Shown: positions 1 through 11,763, counted from the first letter of the stretch. The stretch: 64,000 nt of DNA from Sipunculus nudus (GCA_026874595.1 CM049315.1:61191389-61255388); one strand, 5' to 3'. Notes: generated by a model from the letters alone, not told the origin. Program-made: numbers and translations.

Positions 1-2700
1 TAACTATGTATGTAATAAGGGGATAACTCCTTGCAACATGCCTTCAGCAGCCTGGTCGCAATGCTTGGGGGCAGATGCTGATATAATGTGCCCCACTTCG
101 TCTTCGTTGGCAGGAGCCAGTGTCGTCATGGGAGTAAACACCTATTATGTGCTTAAGGAATGCTTATTAAAAAGAATCCGGTTAAGTTCATTTTAATTGC
201 GTATGTGTGACATATATAGTGTAAATTTAACAAATTTAACGTTATCCATTGTTGGAGAAAATTTCAAAATAGTAGTTGGCTATGATCAATTATCGTCGTT
301 AGTTCTTGAGACGTTGAAGAAATTAAATTTTCATCGGGCCTTGACGGGCCTTATTTGAATATGACAAAAATTGCCCAAGGTCGTCGTGAGGACAACCCAT
401 CTACAAGATATCATTTTAATCCCTATCATCACCAATCCATCGAAAAACCTTGTATTATAGACAATTCATAGGTACCCCCACTGGCTACTTGACTTAAGTA
501 TCAACTGTCAGTTGCGAGTGTCTCTGGACAAAGGTCTTGTTCTTAATATCTGAATCGGAGACAGTTTCAAGCGCTTGGCTTGCAAAGTATTCAAGATAAA
601 ATATTCCGTTTATAAACGAAATATTTAGCTAAATTTCTTGGTCATTCGAATAAATTAATATTTTCAGCCCAAGACTGCTAGAAAAGAAGGTTCCTTTACA
701 TAAATAGTTTAAAGGCAATTAATCAGATTTTCTGTATTCAAAACTTTGTTATAAATCATCTCATACTGTTTACATTTATTAAAATGACTATATATCATTT
801 GTTTGCCATTTGGTCGAGAATAAGGCCATTCATATTCACAGTAATACTTAAGTAAAAGTTTCCAAAGAAGTGAACTGAATTCGTTTACATTACATGTTCA
901 CAGCGTATACACAAGGAAGCGGACATACTTCAGCAATGTTTTGCCTTTTGATAAATCTTCGTAAATTCACTTTGGAAGTGTTACCTACCCTGGTGTGCTT
1001 ACATGAGGGCAGTGAATGGCAATATGTTATGTCAAAATTATGAGAAACATGCTATGCATGACCACATTTATTACTATATTACCATAAAACAAGATTTATT
1101 CTTTTTATTTTGCAGAAAATGCGTCTATCTAATTTAGTGCAATTGAACGTTAGAAAATGCTAAATCTAAAAAAAAAAATAAAATGATTGATTGCTCTAAT
1201 TTACGGCGTCAAGGCGATCTTCAAGGTTGGTTTACACACATCTCGATGCCAAATTAAATATACTATCATATCGTAATCGTTTTGCATAGTGATTCTTCAT
1301 ATATGAATACAGCAAAGTGCCAAGTCTTCTGAAAATACCGCAGAAAGAACACCGAAACGCTGACGTCAAACATAGGTAAATTTGTTACTTTACACTGTCA
1401 TGCAATGCCCCGCGTCCTGACGGTGTCTTTGCTTGTGTGAACAGCGCTTTTAATGTGCTTATTTCTGTTTATAAACCATTCCGAAATTTCCTTTATGACA
1501 TGATAAATCCGTGGGCCTTGATGATAAATTAAACCTCCGACGCAAACATGAACAGCGTGATGCACAATATAAAGATATTGGAATGTAACTAAATGGGGAC
1601 CATCACCAAAAATCTGTTAATAAATTGGCACTTAATCAAAGGCGCTAAAGATCATCAGCTTCAGTGTCATAACTGTGTCGGTTCCTTCCCATATTGTGGT
1701 GATAAGACATCTAACCCATCCTGGGAAAAACGTTGAAATGCTTGTCACAAATAGAATCATTTCGTTCGGGTATGCAGGTCAGCTGCTCGAACAAAGCGAA
1801 ATCGGCAGCCTCGGATTGGCCAACCACAGCAAAAGACGAGACCCATTGGAAACCTCCTAGACTGGCCCAGTCCATGAAATAATTCTGACTTAATTGCTTC
1901 TGACAGAGAAATCAAACGTTCATGCGTTGTGTCGCATTTAATATTGGTACCGCCATCTTGCGGCAACTTATATAACTAATTTGCCACTATCTGACCCTCT
2001 GATTTCATGGGATGGTAATCTTGCCGGTTCCCGGACGGTCAGCGCCACACATCACCGCCTCGCTGAACTAAGGTCTTTTCCAGTGACGTCAGCAGTGGTC
2101 TTTCCCAGAATCTTTTTCAAAACCAACATGGTTCATTCAGTAATCGCCTATTCCGGGCTTCCAATGGGTTACAAATATTCCCACTTAATTTGTCTTAATA
2201 ATTTTAAGGCCGTCGCTTAAATTGAGTTCGGCGAGACTTTATAAAACACTATAACCCTCAGCCTCAGTGTTAACGTTTATCGGACCAGCACTCTAGAAAG
2301 TCTGCCTGTTTAAACTTAATGTAGGCCAAACTCTGGCTCAGCCAATCAGCGCGAGATATTCAGGTGCACCACACGAAGAGCGCAGACAAAATGTACCGGC
2401 TGACTGAAACGATCACGATTCGCGAGTCGCAATTTGACAGTTAATACACGAGTTCGGACAAATGCTGCCAGCTGCTCTTGTCATCTGGACAGAAGGAATT
2501 TTACGGGACCTGTCGGTACAAAATTGTCGCGATAGTGTCTACAATATGCACTTACATTTGGCCCATGGCCCGCAATATTCGTTCAGCAGAGATATATCAT
2601 AGAACACGAGGATTAATGTGTTAACTACCTGAACACATAATTTCAGTGCGAATGTTACCAAACGGGTCGAGCTGTTGGACCGCTGTTGGCGTTTTCATAG
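1..2700. other. Unique-looking DNA, no gene recognised; CpG-richer block from about 1340
   Basis: I see no recognisable coding region, RNA gene or repeat family here. Short open frames at 1675-1860 and 1981-2220 have no family resemblance I can name. From about 1340 to 2830 the DNA carries visibly more CpG than the rest of the window (for example around 1765-1860 and 2340-2460), and a CCAAT-type box (CCAATCAGC) lies at about 2341. It could be a promoter or 5' region of an unseen gene, or the 5' part of the Gypsy relic that follows. The sequence does not decide. Confidence 0.35.
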
Positions 2701-2714
2701 CAAGGATGCCACTC

Positions 2715-2815
2715 ACATGAGGCGTGACGGCCTGATATGCAAATACGGGGGAATCATCAGGTCCTCAAAGAGCCTTGTGACGCCTTGATATGCAAATATC
2801 AGCGATTCACCCTTC
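2715..2815. repeat. Imperfect 53-bp direct repeat, each copy with an octamer ATGCAAAT
   Basis: Two related segments share a GTGACG start, a GATATGCAAATA core and an ATTCA-like end. The exact octamer ATGCAAAT lies at 2737-2744 and again at 2790-2797. This octamer is the classic POU/Oct binding site. The pair lies about 230 bp upstream of the first readable Gypsy protease codons, so it may belong to a degraded LTR/leader or to an unrelated regulatory element. Binding is inference. Confidence 0.35.
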
Positions 2816-3032
2816 GGACTTTACAGGGCTTTAGAGATAAGAGCTGGCATTGAGTTAAGTCTATCGGTACATAGAATCACGTTTTATTGTAAGCAAAATT
2901 ATAAGTAAACGCAAATACTAAAGCCCTGGCAGGGTTAGAAACCTCCACAAGGGCTGAACATCAAGTTACATCAAAGAGCACAACCAGTGTAACTTGAGAT
3001 GAAGAATACATGTTTATGACTGTGAGAACACT

Positions 3033-3460
3033 GTGAACAAACTTTCACATAAACCACCCAAGTTCAATATAAACATATTGAATCATGATAACGTATTTGT
3101 TGCTGAGAGTGCTGCATCATGTAATGTTATTGACGAAAGTTCATTCATGAAATCAATGAATGATTTTGTTGGCCTTGTACACATTCAGGCAGTGAATCTA
3201 GAGGAAACAAAATAAGGCTCGTTGGCAAGTTTGAAGCAGAAGCTGTGTCATGTAACAAGTGTACTGCTGATGTACTTTATGTCATGCCAGAGAGTTGTGG
3301 TTGTCTGTTGTGCTACTCTGCCAGTCAGTCCCTTGGTTTACTTAGTATAACTGATCATGTTCCATGTTCACTCAGTGCTGACTCTGTTGCTGGCAGATTA
3401 GCTGCCAACGATCAACATCTATTTGAAGGTATTGGTAGTATGAAAGGGTAAAAGTAAAAC
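3033..3460 (+). pseudogene. Ty3/Gypsy-type pol relic: retropepsin region
   Basis: Two frames (3033-3215 and 3245-3451) together read as the aspartic-protease part of a Gypsy pol. Recognisable segments are SCNVIDE just after the active-site position and later CTADVLYV and LLSITDHVP, which match the flap and C-terminal part of this retropepsin family and its link to RT. The catalytic Asp-Ser/Thr-Gly triad is replaced by Glu-Ser-Ala at about 3100, and a frame change separates the two halves, so the copy is dead. The order protease then RT continues directly into the next feature. Confidence 0.7.
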
Positions 3461-4620
3461 TTCACATGGACAAGTCTGTTTCCCTTGAAGCTCAGCGACA
3501 CAGGCGAATAAATTCAATCTTATAGAGAAAGAAGAACGGGAATTATCACGTCTAAAGGAGTAAGATATTATAGAGAGAGTGGATGGCTCTTCCCCATAGG
3601 CATGTCCACAAGTCGCAGCACTTTAACCAATGAAACCAAATGAAGTGCAGCAGTGTGTCGATATGAGTCACAAACGCTGCCATTTGTTAGGGAACGGCGC
3701 CCTGCCCCCACATTAGATGATATTCAGAACTGTCTGAATGGATCATCATTATTTAGCAAGCTAGACCTGAGATCAGTTACTTTTAGAACAGGGTTCAAGG
3801 TTCATCACCACATTTTTTACCCACATAGGACTCAAGAGACTGAATTTTGGAATATCCTGTGCTAGCGAGATGTTTCAAACCGCTATCGAACATGTCATTG
3901 ATTGAATTTCTGTAGCCATGAGTCTCAGATGATTTTATTGTATTCAGATGTAGCTAAGAAGCCCACGACAGTTTTGACTGATTTTCGAACGGACTGATTA
4001 CTATGGGCTCACTCCTACGAAGATAAGTGTGAGTTTAACAAACATAGAATAGGAATTTTCGGCATGATCTTCTCCTAGGCCGGACTTTCACTGGATCCGA
4101 TTAAAGTTAAGGCACATAGAATAGGATTTTTCGGCATGATCTTCTCCTAGGCCGGACTTTAACTGGATCCGATTAAAGTTAAGGCACTTAACAAGATACC
4201 TACCAAAATCACTAGAGCTTAGGTGCAAAGCCTTCTTGGAATGACGAACTACTTTTCTCGTTTCATTCAACAGTACTCCACGATTACTGTCACACTGAGG
4301 AAATTAACACAAGCAAATATAGTTCCACAGGGACGAATCCCAGGAAGATGGATTCAATAAGCTTAGTAATAGACTTGCCAGCGATCCCGTTTTAGCATTT
4401 CATAAACCTCATAGCCCAGAACGCAGTCCCAAAGGCAATGACTCGCGAGGGGGTAGTAAACGCAACTTTATATGATGCGACCCTCGAGCTCGCAAGGAAC
4501 TCGTACTGAAACAGCGTTGTTTTTTTAGTAGACAAAGAGGACTGTCTCAAGAACCAGGTGATGATCTCAAGGCCCTTAAACCATAAAGAGGTGAGGGATG
4601 TTATAAGCGTTCTCAACCCA
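3457..4620 (+). pseudogene. Ty3/Gypsy-type pol relic: reverse transcriptase with stops and frameshifts
   Basis: Successive fragments in shifting frames match a Gypsy RT in the right order: the RT entry segment around 3460-3600, a block with LNGSSLFSKLDLR (about 3740-3770), a GLKRLNFGISCASEMFQ-like block (about 3825-3880), a CEFNK block (about 4029), LGMTNYFSRFI (about 4240) and LASDPVLAFHKPH (about 4375-4415). In-frame stops occur (for example about 3900 and 4076) and the catalytic YxDD region near 3930 is unreadable. The copy cannot encode a working enzyme. The closest style is the K02A2.6-like lineage of invertebrate Gypsy elements; that assignment is from memory of the family. Confidence 0.75.
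4043..4186 (+). repeat. 72-bp tandem duplication inside the Gypsy RT relic
   Basis: The segment starting CATAGAATAGGA at 4043 is repeated from 4115 almost unchanged, with a 72-bp period (24 codons) and only a few differences. Both copies keep the same in-frame stop, so the duplication occurred after, or together with, loss of function. Confidence 0.9.
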
Positions 4621-4807
4621 AATACACATCAGGTTGTCCTTTGTGTATGAGACTGTAACCGAGAAACAAACTCAAATGAAACGTGCGCGTACTTTTGCCA
4701 AATAAAAGCAATAAGCTTGCTGTAGCCTATTTTAACCGCGTTTACTTAAGATAAAGAAGAATATTTGCACATTAGAAATGGTTAGTAAAAGTGCGTAACC
4801 AAAGCAT

Positions 4808-5027
4808 TCTGAGCCACCTGATATTGAGACAGACACTCCGCGTACTACACCAGGACCTGTACGACCCCAGCGAATCACCCGAGGTTCTTTACCAGCTCGC
4901 TTTAAAGATTTTTTTGATGTGCTGATAAGGACTGGAACTATTTTAGAAGTGTCGTGGACATTTTCCATCGGAAAAGTGCTTGGTACGGCACAACGGGGCA
5001 CCGGAAGTAGTCAAGAGTTCTCGATTT
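4808..5027 (+). pseudogene. Gypsy pol C-terminal tail relic
   Basis: An open frame from 4808 begins SEPPDIETDTPRTTPGP and carries RPQRITRGSLPARFKDFF. This is the proline-rich, basic tail with a terminal 'RFKDF' block that closes many Gypsy integrase domains. It lies downstream of the RT in the same orientation, but the space between (4620-4808) is far too short for RNase H plus integrase, so the middle of pol has been deleted. The frame runs on to a stop at about 5025. I could not define LTRs on either side. Confidence 0.5.
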
Positions 5028-5217
5028 AAGAAATCATGTAAACCATATGTATTGCCTTTTGCTTGATTTGTTTTACTCTTTTGCTGCTAATTTACATCAT
5101 CAAATTGAGCTTAAATGAAAATAGCTAACTCATTCCACAATAAGCTCTACTCTACTGGTCCCCCAATCAGCCATGGGAAGGGGCCATGATCGGTGGCGGA
5201 TCCAGAAATTCGAAAAC

Positions 5218-5326
5218 GGGGGGGGGGGGGGGGGGGGCTATGGTGTATGGGTATATGCGTGTATGGGTACTATGAAAACTGCTAAATATACGTGTATATG
5301 TATGTTTATAGATATATTATATTATG

Positions 5327-5372
<46 letters not shown>
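5218..5372 (+). repeat. Poly-G tract (19 G) and (TTA)n microsatellite
   Basis: Nineteen consecutive G lie at 5218-5236, and a TTA/ATT trinucleotide run lies at 5328-5372. Both are simple-sequence tracts prone to length error and polymorphism. Confidence 0.95.
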
Positions 5373-5373
<1 letters not shown>

Positions 5374-6175
5374 AACTATATATATTTCAGTGTATGAATT
5401 TTTTTATTTTCGATTATGAACCATGGTTTCATTAAGGGGGAACATGACACTTTATAACTACCAATGGAATTTCTTAGATATTTTGCACATGATATCTGCA
5501 AGGCATATTTTGTAAAATCATGAAATAAAATTTGGGGGTCAATTTGCTAATTTTTGCAGTACATGAAGTTGAAAATGGCCACTTATGGTGGGTATTTATA
5601 TGATATTATAACTAAGGGAGAAACAAAAGTTACATATTTTAGAGAACTGACCAATGTATTTTTCATTATATTCTAAATAAACATGCAAAATTAAATATCA
5701 ATCTTATTAAAATACAAAAATGTGTATGTCAATGGGTTAAATTTTGAAATATTAGGGCAAAATATCATAATTTTGGACATTATTAGTTTAGAAAATCCCC
5801 CAAAGGTGGCGCTGGTGGTTGTGACACAGAGAGCAAGTCCACACATAAATGGCTTCTGGCGTCAACAATATATGATCAGATTTTAAGCCCATATAAAAAG
5901 AAATATAAATATTAGCACAAAAATTCTATGGGTACTCTCTCTATAGAGAATAACACCACCAGTGTCAATTACAATCATATGGTGATATTTATGCTCTTTT
6001 TTGTCATCTACTTGCAAGTCTCAAAACTGACAGTAGACAAGATAACCGTTGGTATATTCCTGCACTTGAGCCTCTTCTGATGATATTCTGTTCAAAAGTT
6101 TCTATGTTAAAATTTGATACTGGTTAAAAAATAATTAACTAAAGCTGTTACACTGAGCATTAATCATTCCAACAG
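5373..6175. other. AT-rich non-coding DNA
   Basis: No open frame with family resemblance and no repeat shared with the rest of the window was noticed in this stretch. Confidence 0.5.
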
Positions 6176-6675
6176 ATAGTGTGCCTTTCCATACATGCGG
6201 ATTTTCACCCGCGCGGGTCCCCGCATGCGAAGAGTCCCTTTCCATATGTGCGGGTCCCCGCATGCGGGTGACCCATTAGTTTGGATAAACGCATGCACTA
6301 ATAATCATAATTTCTAAAATTTTAGTGTAATATCTTAAGAAAATATTCAGTGTAAACATTTATACTAACTGATGAGGCAGATTGGAGCGGATTAATATCG
6401 TATCTCACCAGCCAGGCTTAAATGGTGGCTATTTCCTGTCACACTCTAACTAGAGCTGGTCCCGGGCCGTATCTCAATGAAGAATAGTCGTATATTTTTT
6501 TTAATGCAATTAAATAAGCTCTATCAGCTCCTTTTTCTTTTCAAATACAAGGACACATGCCTGCTACTGATATATACATGTAGCATCCGCATGCGGGCCC
6601 CCGCAGAAATCCAACACTGCTGGATTCGCATGCGGCCCGCGCGGGTGCCCGCACGTATGGAAAGGCGACAGTGAT
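6176..6675. mobile_element. Short inverted-repeat element with GC-rich ends (MITE-like)
   Basis: The left end (about 6180-6270) and right end (about 6580-6672) are inverted copies. Each carries CCTTTCCATAC-RTGCGG followed by blocks of CCCGCGCGGG and CCGCATGCGG that are themselves palindromic. The 310 bp between the ends is AT-rich and has no transposase. The outermost bases read AGTGTGCC / GGCGACAGTG; I could not settle a target-site duplication, so the superfamily is open. The very high GC of the ends stands out against the surrounding AT-rich DNA. Confidence 0.6.
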
Positions 6676-7224
6676 AACACACTTGTTGGATTTCAACTCT
6701 TCATTCTAATTACTTTTCTCAAATGATGCCCTGAACTGAAGCGATGACGTTTTCATGACAACAAAAGTCACAAACGGCAAAATATGTAGCCTCTTGACAT
6801 TATAATTTAACCAGATATTTTTAGTTTGCAGTGTCATTAGTAGGAGGCACTGGTAAAGTGTCAAGTTCCCTCTTAAGGTTAGTGACAGGAACATGGAGAG
6901 AGTATGCCCCTTCCATACTGGGGATTTTTTTTTTAATATGCAAAGTAAAGATGACCTTTTTTAAAGACAATTTTCACAAAAAAATGAGGACTTCCCGTTC
7001 CAGAAAAACTTTTCCCTTATGTTTTTGCGTTATATTGTAAAACTGTAGAGAGGTTTTAATATTTACTATTTATATTTCTTCAAAATTAGTATATAAAAAC
7101 TCAATCGTTTTCCACATATTAAAGTCTTTTGCGCAAAGGCGTATTTACATTTATAACTTGCAAAATATTATTTTTAAATGTAATGCTCGGAGTGAAATAA
7201 CTGATATGTTGAAGTCCTGTGTTA

Positions 7225-7540
7225 GGCCAAAAAAAGGTTTGGTTCTCAGGCACAGTTTTTCAGAAATCAGAGTGGCAGGCGATATTTTATTTTTTACCTT
7301 TTTTGTATGTTTTGATAAAAATGTCATATGATCATGTAAAAGCATGACAATAAGTTATGCTTAACAGGTAAAAGCACTACCTAGCAAAGGAAATCTTATC
7401 AAATTGTATTATTTTATCTTCTTGAAAGATGAATTCAATATATTAAAAAATTTATGCGGAGGGTAAAAATTGACGCGGGTGGTGCCTATAAGAACCATAT
7501 CTTTGATTATTATTGTTGTTTATTTTTCTTTTGTTTGCCT
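7225..7540. mobile_element. PIF/Harbinger-type MITE, diverged copy
   Basis: The left end reads GGCC followed by an A-rich run, then TTTGGTTCTCAGGCAC. The right end (about 7472-7540) holds the inverse (GGTGCCTATAAGAACCAT) and closes with TTTGCC. The trinucleotide TTA lies immediately outside both ends, as expected for the TWA duplication of PIF/Harbinger elements. A cleaner copy lies at 29282-29616. There is no transposase, so the element is non-autonomous. Confidence 0.6.
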
Positions 7541-7552
7541 TAAACGTTGCAA

Positions 7553-7720
7553 TTTACCGAGGGCGGTGGTCTCGACAGCACTCAAGACTCCTAAGAGCAC
7601 ATGCAGATCACGAGTTCGTGTCTTGGTATCACCAGAGGAGCCGGTCACGGTCACGGTCAACCCCAGCCAGGGCCTGGTGCTCTGCAGTTGTTCTGCAACT
7701 GTTTATAAATACCCTCATCC
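7553..7720 (+). mobile_element. Possible tRNA-derived SINE relic
   Basis: About 85 bp from 7553 resemble a decayed tRNA: GAGGGCGGTGGTCTCGAC near the start could be a degenerate A box region, and CACGAGTTCGTGTC at about 7610 resembles a B box (GGTTCGANTCC). A 3' extension follows. No target-site duplication or tail was confirmed, so this is tentative. Confidence 0.3.
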
Positions 7721-7794
7721 TTAACTAATGAATTTTAAAGTAATAAACTGCAAAATCTAATTGCTAATTAATCAAGAGAAATATGAAAGAATTA

Positions 7795-10700
7795 ATAATG
7801 AAAATTGGGTCAGCCCCTGGGTCTATCAACAGAATGGGATAGAGAGAGAGAGAGAATTAAGGCTCTTTGCGGTTGTTACTCCAAACCACCTGACCCAGCT
7901 CACTTTTAACAGACGCAAAAGAGCTGGCCAGGAGTGAAGGGATAACATAATTTCCTGGAGAGCTGGGCTCAAGCAAACATTGGCTTGATGTAAACAATAC
8001 TTGACATGTTGCTTGAAAACTGGAATAAAATCTACAGTTTTGGGTATATAATTGAATCTTGATTAAATATGTTATATCCCAGAAACAAGGCCTACAGGCC
8101 TAATGCGAACCTGTGCATATGGAAATACACCAGGTATAATGCTTCAATGCTGGACCATTACTTCTCATGTATATGAACAATGCAAGTACTAAACATTTTG
8201 AATAAGAAACAATTACACAAACATCACTGCTGATATTCTGGCATGGGTGCACACAACACAAAAATGATTGTAGCTGGCACCGCCAGTCTTGTATACAACA
8301 AAGTTATCAGATATATATACATATGCCCAATTTCAGACTCATATATCAAATTCCTCTGTAGAAATATGCAGGCACATACACTGTGCAAAAGTCATTGTAG
8401 GTGGCGACACCTGTCTTGTGAACGAGAAAGCCACCAAAGACACATAGACAGGTCAAAATATCAGGCCAATACATCAAACTTACCTTGAGTCTGATGCATG
8501 GGGCTGACCAGGCTTAGGTGAGAAAGGCAGTTGCCCCGAGTGAAATGTGACAAATTTGCTGGCTCAGTCTACTGCACTGAGTGAACTCATGACCTGCACC
8601 TGGCTAGACTGAGTGAACTTTTGACCTGTACCTGGCCGCACTCAGTGAACTCTTGACCTGTTGCATAGTCTGACACAGTTAGCACTCTGCCAAAGCTATA
8701 AATAGATCCAGGCTGAACTTTGGTGCCAAATCTGATGCAGTATGCAGTCTGCCAATGCTATTAATAAACTCATTGAGTAAACTCCTGACCCATACCTGGC
8801 TGCACTGAGTGAACTCTTGACTTGTTGCCTAATCTGATACAGTTGGCAGTCTGACAGAGCTATAAATAGATCCAGACGGACCTGTAGCCTGTTGCCAAAT
8901 CTGAAATAGTAGCCACACCATTGCATAAGCTCATGCAGGGGCCCTGCCCTGAGAGGCATGACACCCATGAAGTGATCACATGGTGCCCATGAGGTGTTCA
9001 CATGTCACCCATGAGGTGATCACATGCCATGTGCTTGGCTGCACTGATTGAACTCTTGACCTATATCTGGCTGCACTGAATGAACTCTTGATCTGTTGCC
9101 AAATCTGGAACAGTTGGCAGTTTCTCAGCCTATTAAAGATACACAATCTTGGTCTGATGGTAAAACTGTTAACACATACTGAAAGACTTTGGCTAATATG
9201 CTTTTTTTAAAGCTGACATATTCAAAAACTTGTTATCAAAATATCTAGAATGATAAAAGATGCAGTCCTTTTATTGTTAAAGGTCCAATACTTCTGCCAA
9301 AAATCATTCAAGTAAACTTGAACAAAGGCCACCTAAGAATAATTTTTGTGCAATGTTACAGAAGTTATAATTGAAACAATAATTTTGTAGAAGAACAGTT
9401 TTGCAGTCCTCAGTTTGAAATAGACATAATAATGGCCATAAGACCAACTTAAGCTTTTCTGATATGATTGAAAGAACCATGTCCTAGATAGGTTCTTTTG
9501 AAAAATTGAATGATTCAACTTGAAAGTTTCACCATTAACATTTTAAGCTGAAAGAGGCTAAAATTGTGAGGTTTTGCCCATAAAAAACAGGTCAAGGTAG
9601 GTGGCACCACAAAATCTGCAACTTCAAATATGAGTCATGTGACCATCATTTGCACAATACTTGGTAATGCTAGCTTCTGCATTTCTGAGATTACTTTGTC
9701 AGTATGCTTACTTGGCCAAATGACTGTTCAAATTCATGTAACTCCACTAAAATTAATCAAATGCGAACCATTTGAACAAACTTGAGAGGGCTTGCCTCTG
9801 GGATCATTTCTGTAAAATATTGAACAATTTGGCTGGACTGTTTACAAGAAAAAGACTTTTAAAGGTTTTTCAGCCTTTTCCCTTTAAAATCTAAGTAAAT
9901 GCAGATAACAAAAAAATAAGCTGAATCCCACAACATTTGATATGTGAGAGATTATTGCATAAAATCTGGGGATGGTAGCTCCTGCTATTCCTGAGAAATT
10001 ATGGGTTAATGTACAGATGACCAATGACCCTCCTACAATAAAGGCCGATGCAGGTGGAGCCACCTATACCTAAAATTCAGATATGACTCATGTGACCAAC
10101 ACTGGCATAAAATTTGGTGATGATAGCTTCAGCTGTTTCTGAAACTGTAATTTTAGTATGCTTTTTTGGACATATGACTAAGTTCAACTTCCTATAACTT
10201 GGCTAAAATTCACCGAACTTAAACCATTCGAACAAACTTGAGAAAGATTGTTCCAGGAATCATTTCTGTGAAATATTGGACAATTTGGCTGAACAGTTTC
10301 GGAGAAGAAGATTTTTTAAGGTTTTTTTGCTTTTTCCCTATAAAATTTAAGAAAATGCAGTTAGCCAAAAAATAAGCAAAATCTGATTGAGTTTTTTAGT
10401 GGACTAATTTTTTGCATAAAATTTTGTGATGTTAACTCTTGCCGTTTTCAAGTTAGTATGGATTAACGTACAGACAATGGACGACACCACACCATCGCAT
10501 AAGCTCACAGGTTCGCTAAAAAGTCTCTAGCTTCAGCTGTTAAGTGAGTAAATACATTCCCTCATATTATACAAAGTGCATTATGTTCATACCCATAACT
10601 TCAAGAAATTACACAAAACTAAACTAAATTTGGTATGTACATAGGAAATATATATAGGAATATTTATTTTAAATATGATCAAAAACAGCACAGTGGTTTT

Positions 10701-10968
10701 GATATTAGACAGTCTTGAAGTGTAACAATGTGTTTAAAATGGAAAATATATGTTTTTCCTCAAAGAAATGATGCTGTAATGACCCAATTTTTGGTATTGC
10801 AGGAGATTTTGGGGACATCTAACTGTATGCCGAATTTCAGATTTGTTGACCCAAAAGTTTCAAACTGTGGCAGTTTAATGGACAGCACAACAGCTAGATG
10901 GACACAAAGCCGACAGATAAAGGACCATCGCTATAGCTCAGTTGACTTATAATCAGCTGAGCTAAAAA
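7795..10968 (+). mobile_element. Family B element (B1), split by family A copy A1
   Basis: Left (about 7795-8085) and right (10523-10968) parts align with the uninterrupted family B/C sequence at 40130-40200 and 52770-52990: a GA-rich tract, AAAATCTACAGTTTT, TATATCCC, then TCTCTAGCTTCAG and a body ending in hairpin AGCTCAGTTGACT...AATCAGCTGAGCTAAAAA at 10968. The split falls in the A-run that the reference copies have at this point. The 5' limit is uncertain. Confidence 0.7.
8086..10522 (+). mobile_element. Family A element, copy A1 (full-length reference, 2.4 kb)
   Basis: It starts with CAAGGCCTACAGGCC, whose GGCCTACAGGCC is a near-palindrome, followed by GCGAACCTGTGC. It ends with GCATAAGCTCACAGG and TTCGCTAAAAA, so the subterminal GCGAACCTGTG is the inverse of CACAGGTTCGC at the other end. 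The body carries (a) several units of 'GAACTCTTGACCTG ... CTATAAATAG' at 8570-9110, (b) GGTGGCRCCAC motifs and (c) two long AT-rich segments. It interrupts B1 precisely in an A-run. No open frame encodes a transposase or helicase, so the element is non-autonomous. Confidence 0.85.
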
Positions 10969-11648
10969 CTGATATGTCTACCCTCCCCATGGGCTACCAT
11001 CAAATTTTAGAAAATTTGCTTTACATATTTTTCTACAGATTTGACCTTAAAGATCAAGTTCAAAGAATCAAACTCCTTGGTTTTCAAATGCTTCTAGCAC
11101 TTGGTTGAAACATTAGGTGTATAAAACTGGAGAAAAAAATTGTAATATTTAAAAATATTTGACCTTGAAGATGAAGGTAAAGCTAACAAGTTTTCAAACA
11201 TGTTCAAGACCTTGGTTGAAACAACCTGAAGTTGAATATGCCATGTTTCAAAATTTGTTTGGTTCAACAATATTTTTTCATTTCAGCTTATAAATGAGTT
11301 TTTCAGGAAAATATACTGAGTGGTTCAAAACCACATTCACAAGATAACAGACCAAACACTACATGAGATCATTGTTTTTATTGATATCTCATAGGAATGT
11401 TGTCAAAGCGACTTAATTTTAGGTTTAGTGTAACATGTTAAAATGACATACATGTATGTACACCCAGAACAATGTAGCTGTAAAGCTTACAGAATGGGCA
11501 TAAACTGATCACTACAGCTCAAAAGACTTCTCAGCTTAACATTATACAGTCTGGTCATTGTTATAGTGAGAGTCATGGTCTTTGTGAAAATGCTTCATTC
11601 TCTAATCCTTATAAAATAACCATTTGAAATGTGAGCGATAACAGTCAA
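10969..11648. other. AT-rich DNA with no feature recognised
   Basis: This stretch carries phrases such as TTTGACCTTAAAGATC and TTTGACCTTGAAGATG that recall the F-type elements, but no element boundaries can be set. No coding potential was seen. Confidence 0.4.
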
Positions 11649-11763
11649 TATGAGATGTGAGTTTATATTCATTCTGCTGCAGGATATTAATCTGACTTTC
11701 CAATGTGTGATTGTGCACTGTCAACAACTGAAGCTGTTCAACCAGTTATTCACACTTTTCTTT
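11649..11763 (-). pseudogene. Stray partial copy of the last exon of the TBC1D4-like gene
   Basis: About 115 bp align closely with 13626-13742 inside the last exon of the Rab-GAP gene, covering part of its coiled coil (including TATTCATTCTGCTGCAGG and CTGAAGCTGTTCAACCAG). The copy has small indels (for example a GTGCACTG change near 11711) that break the reading frame. The similarity stops abruptly on both sides. It lies about 2 kb downstream of its parent in the same orientation. It could be a relic of a local segmental duplication; it is not a usable exon. Confidence 0.8.

Noticed and set aside
4732-5001. Minus-strand open frame of 89 residues
   Set aside because: It is the complement of the Gypsy pol tail, which reads convincingly on the plus strand.
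7553-7640. A functional tRNA gene
   Set aside because: No closed cloverleaf can be drawn and the boxes are degenerate; at most a SINE relic.
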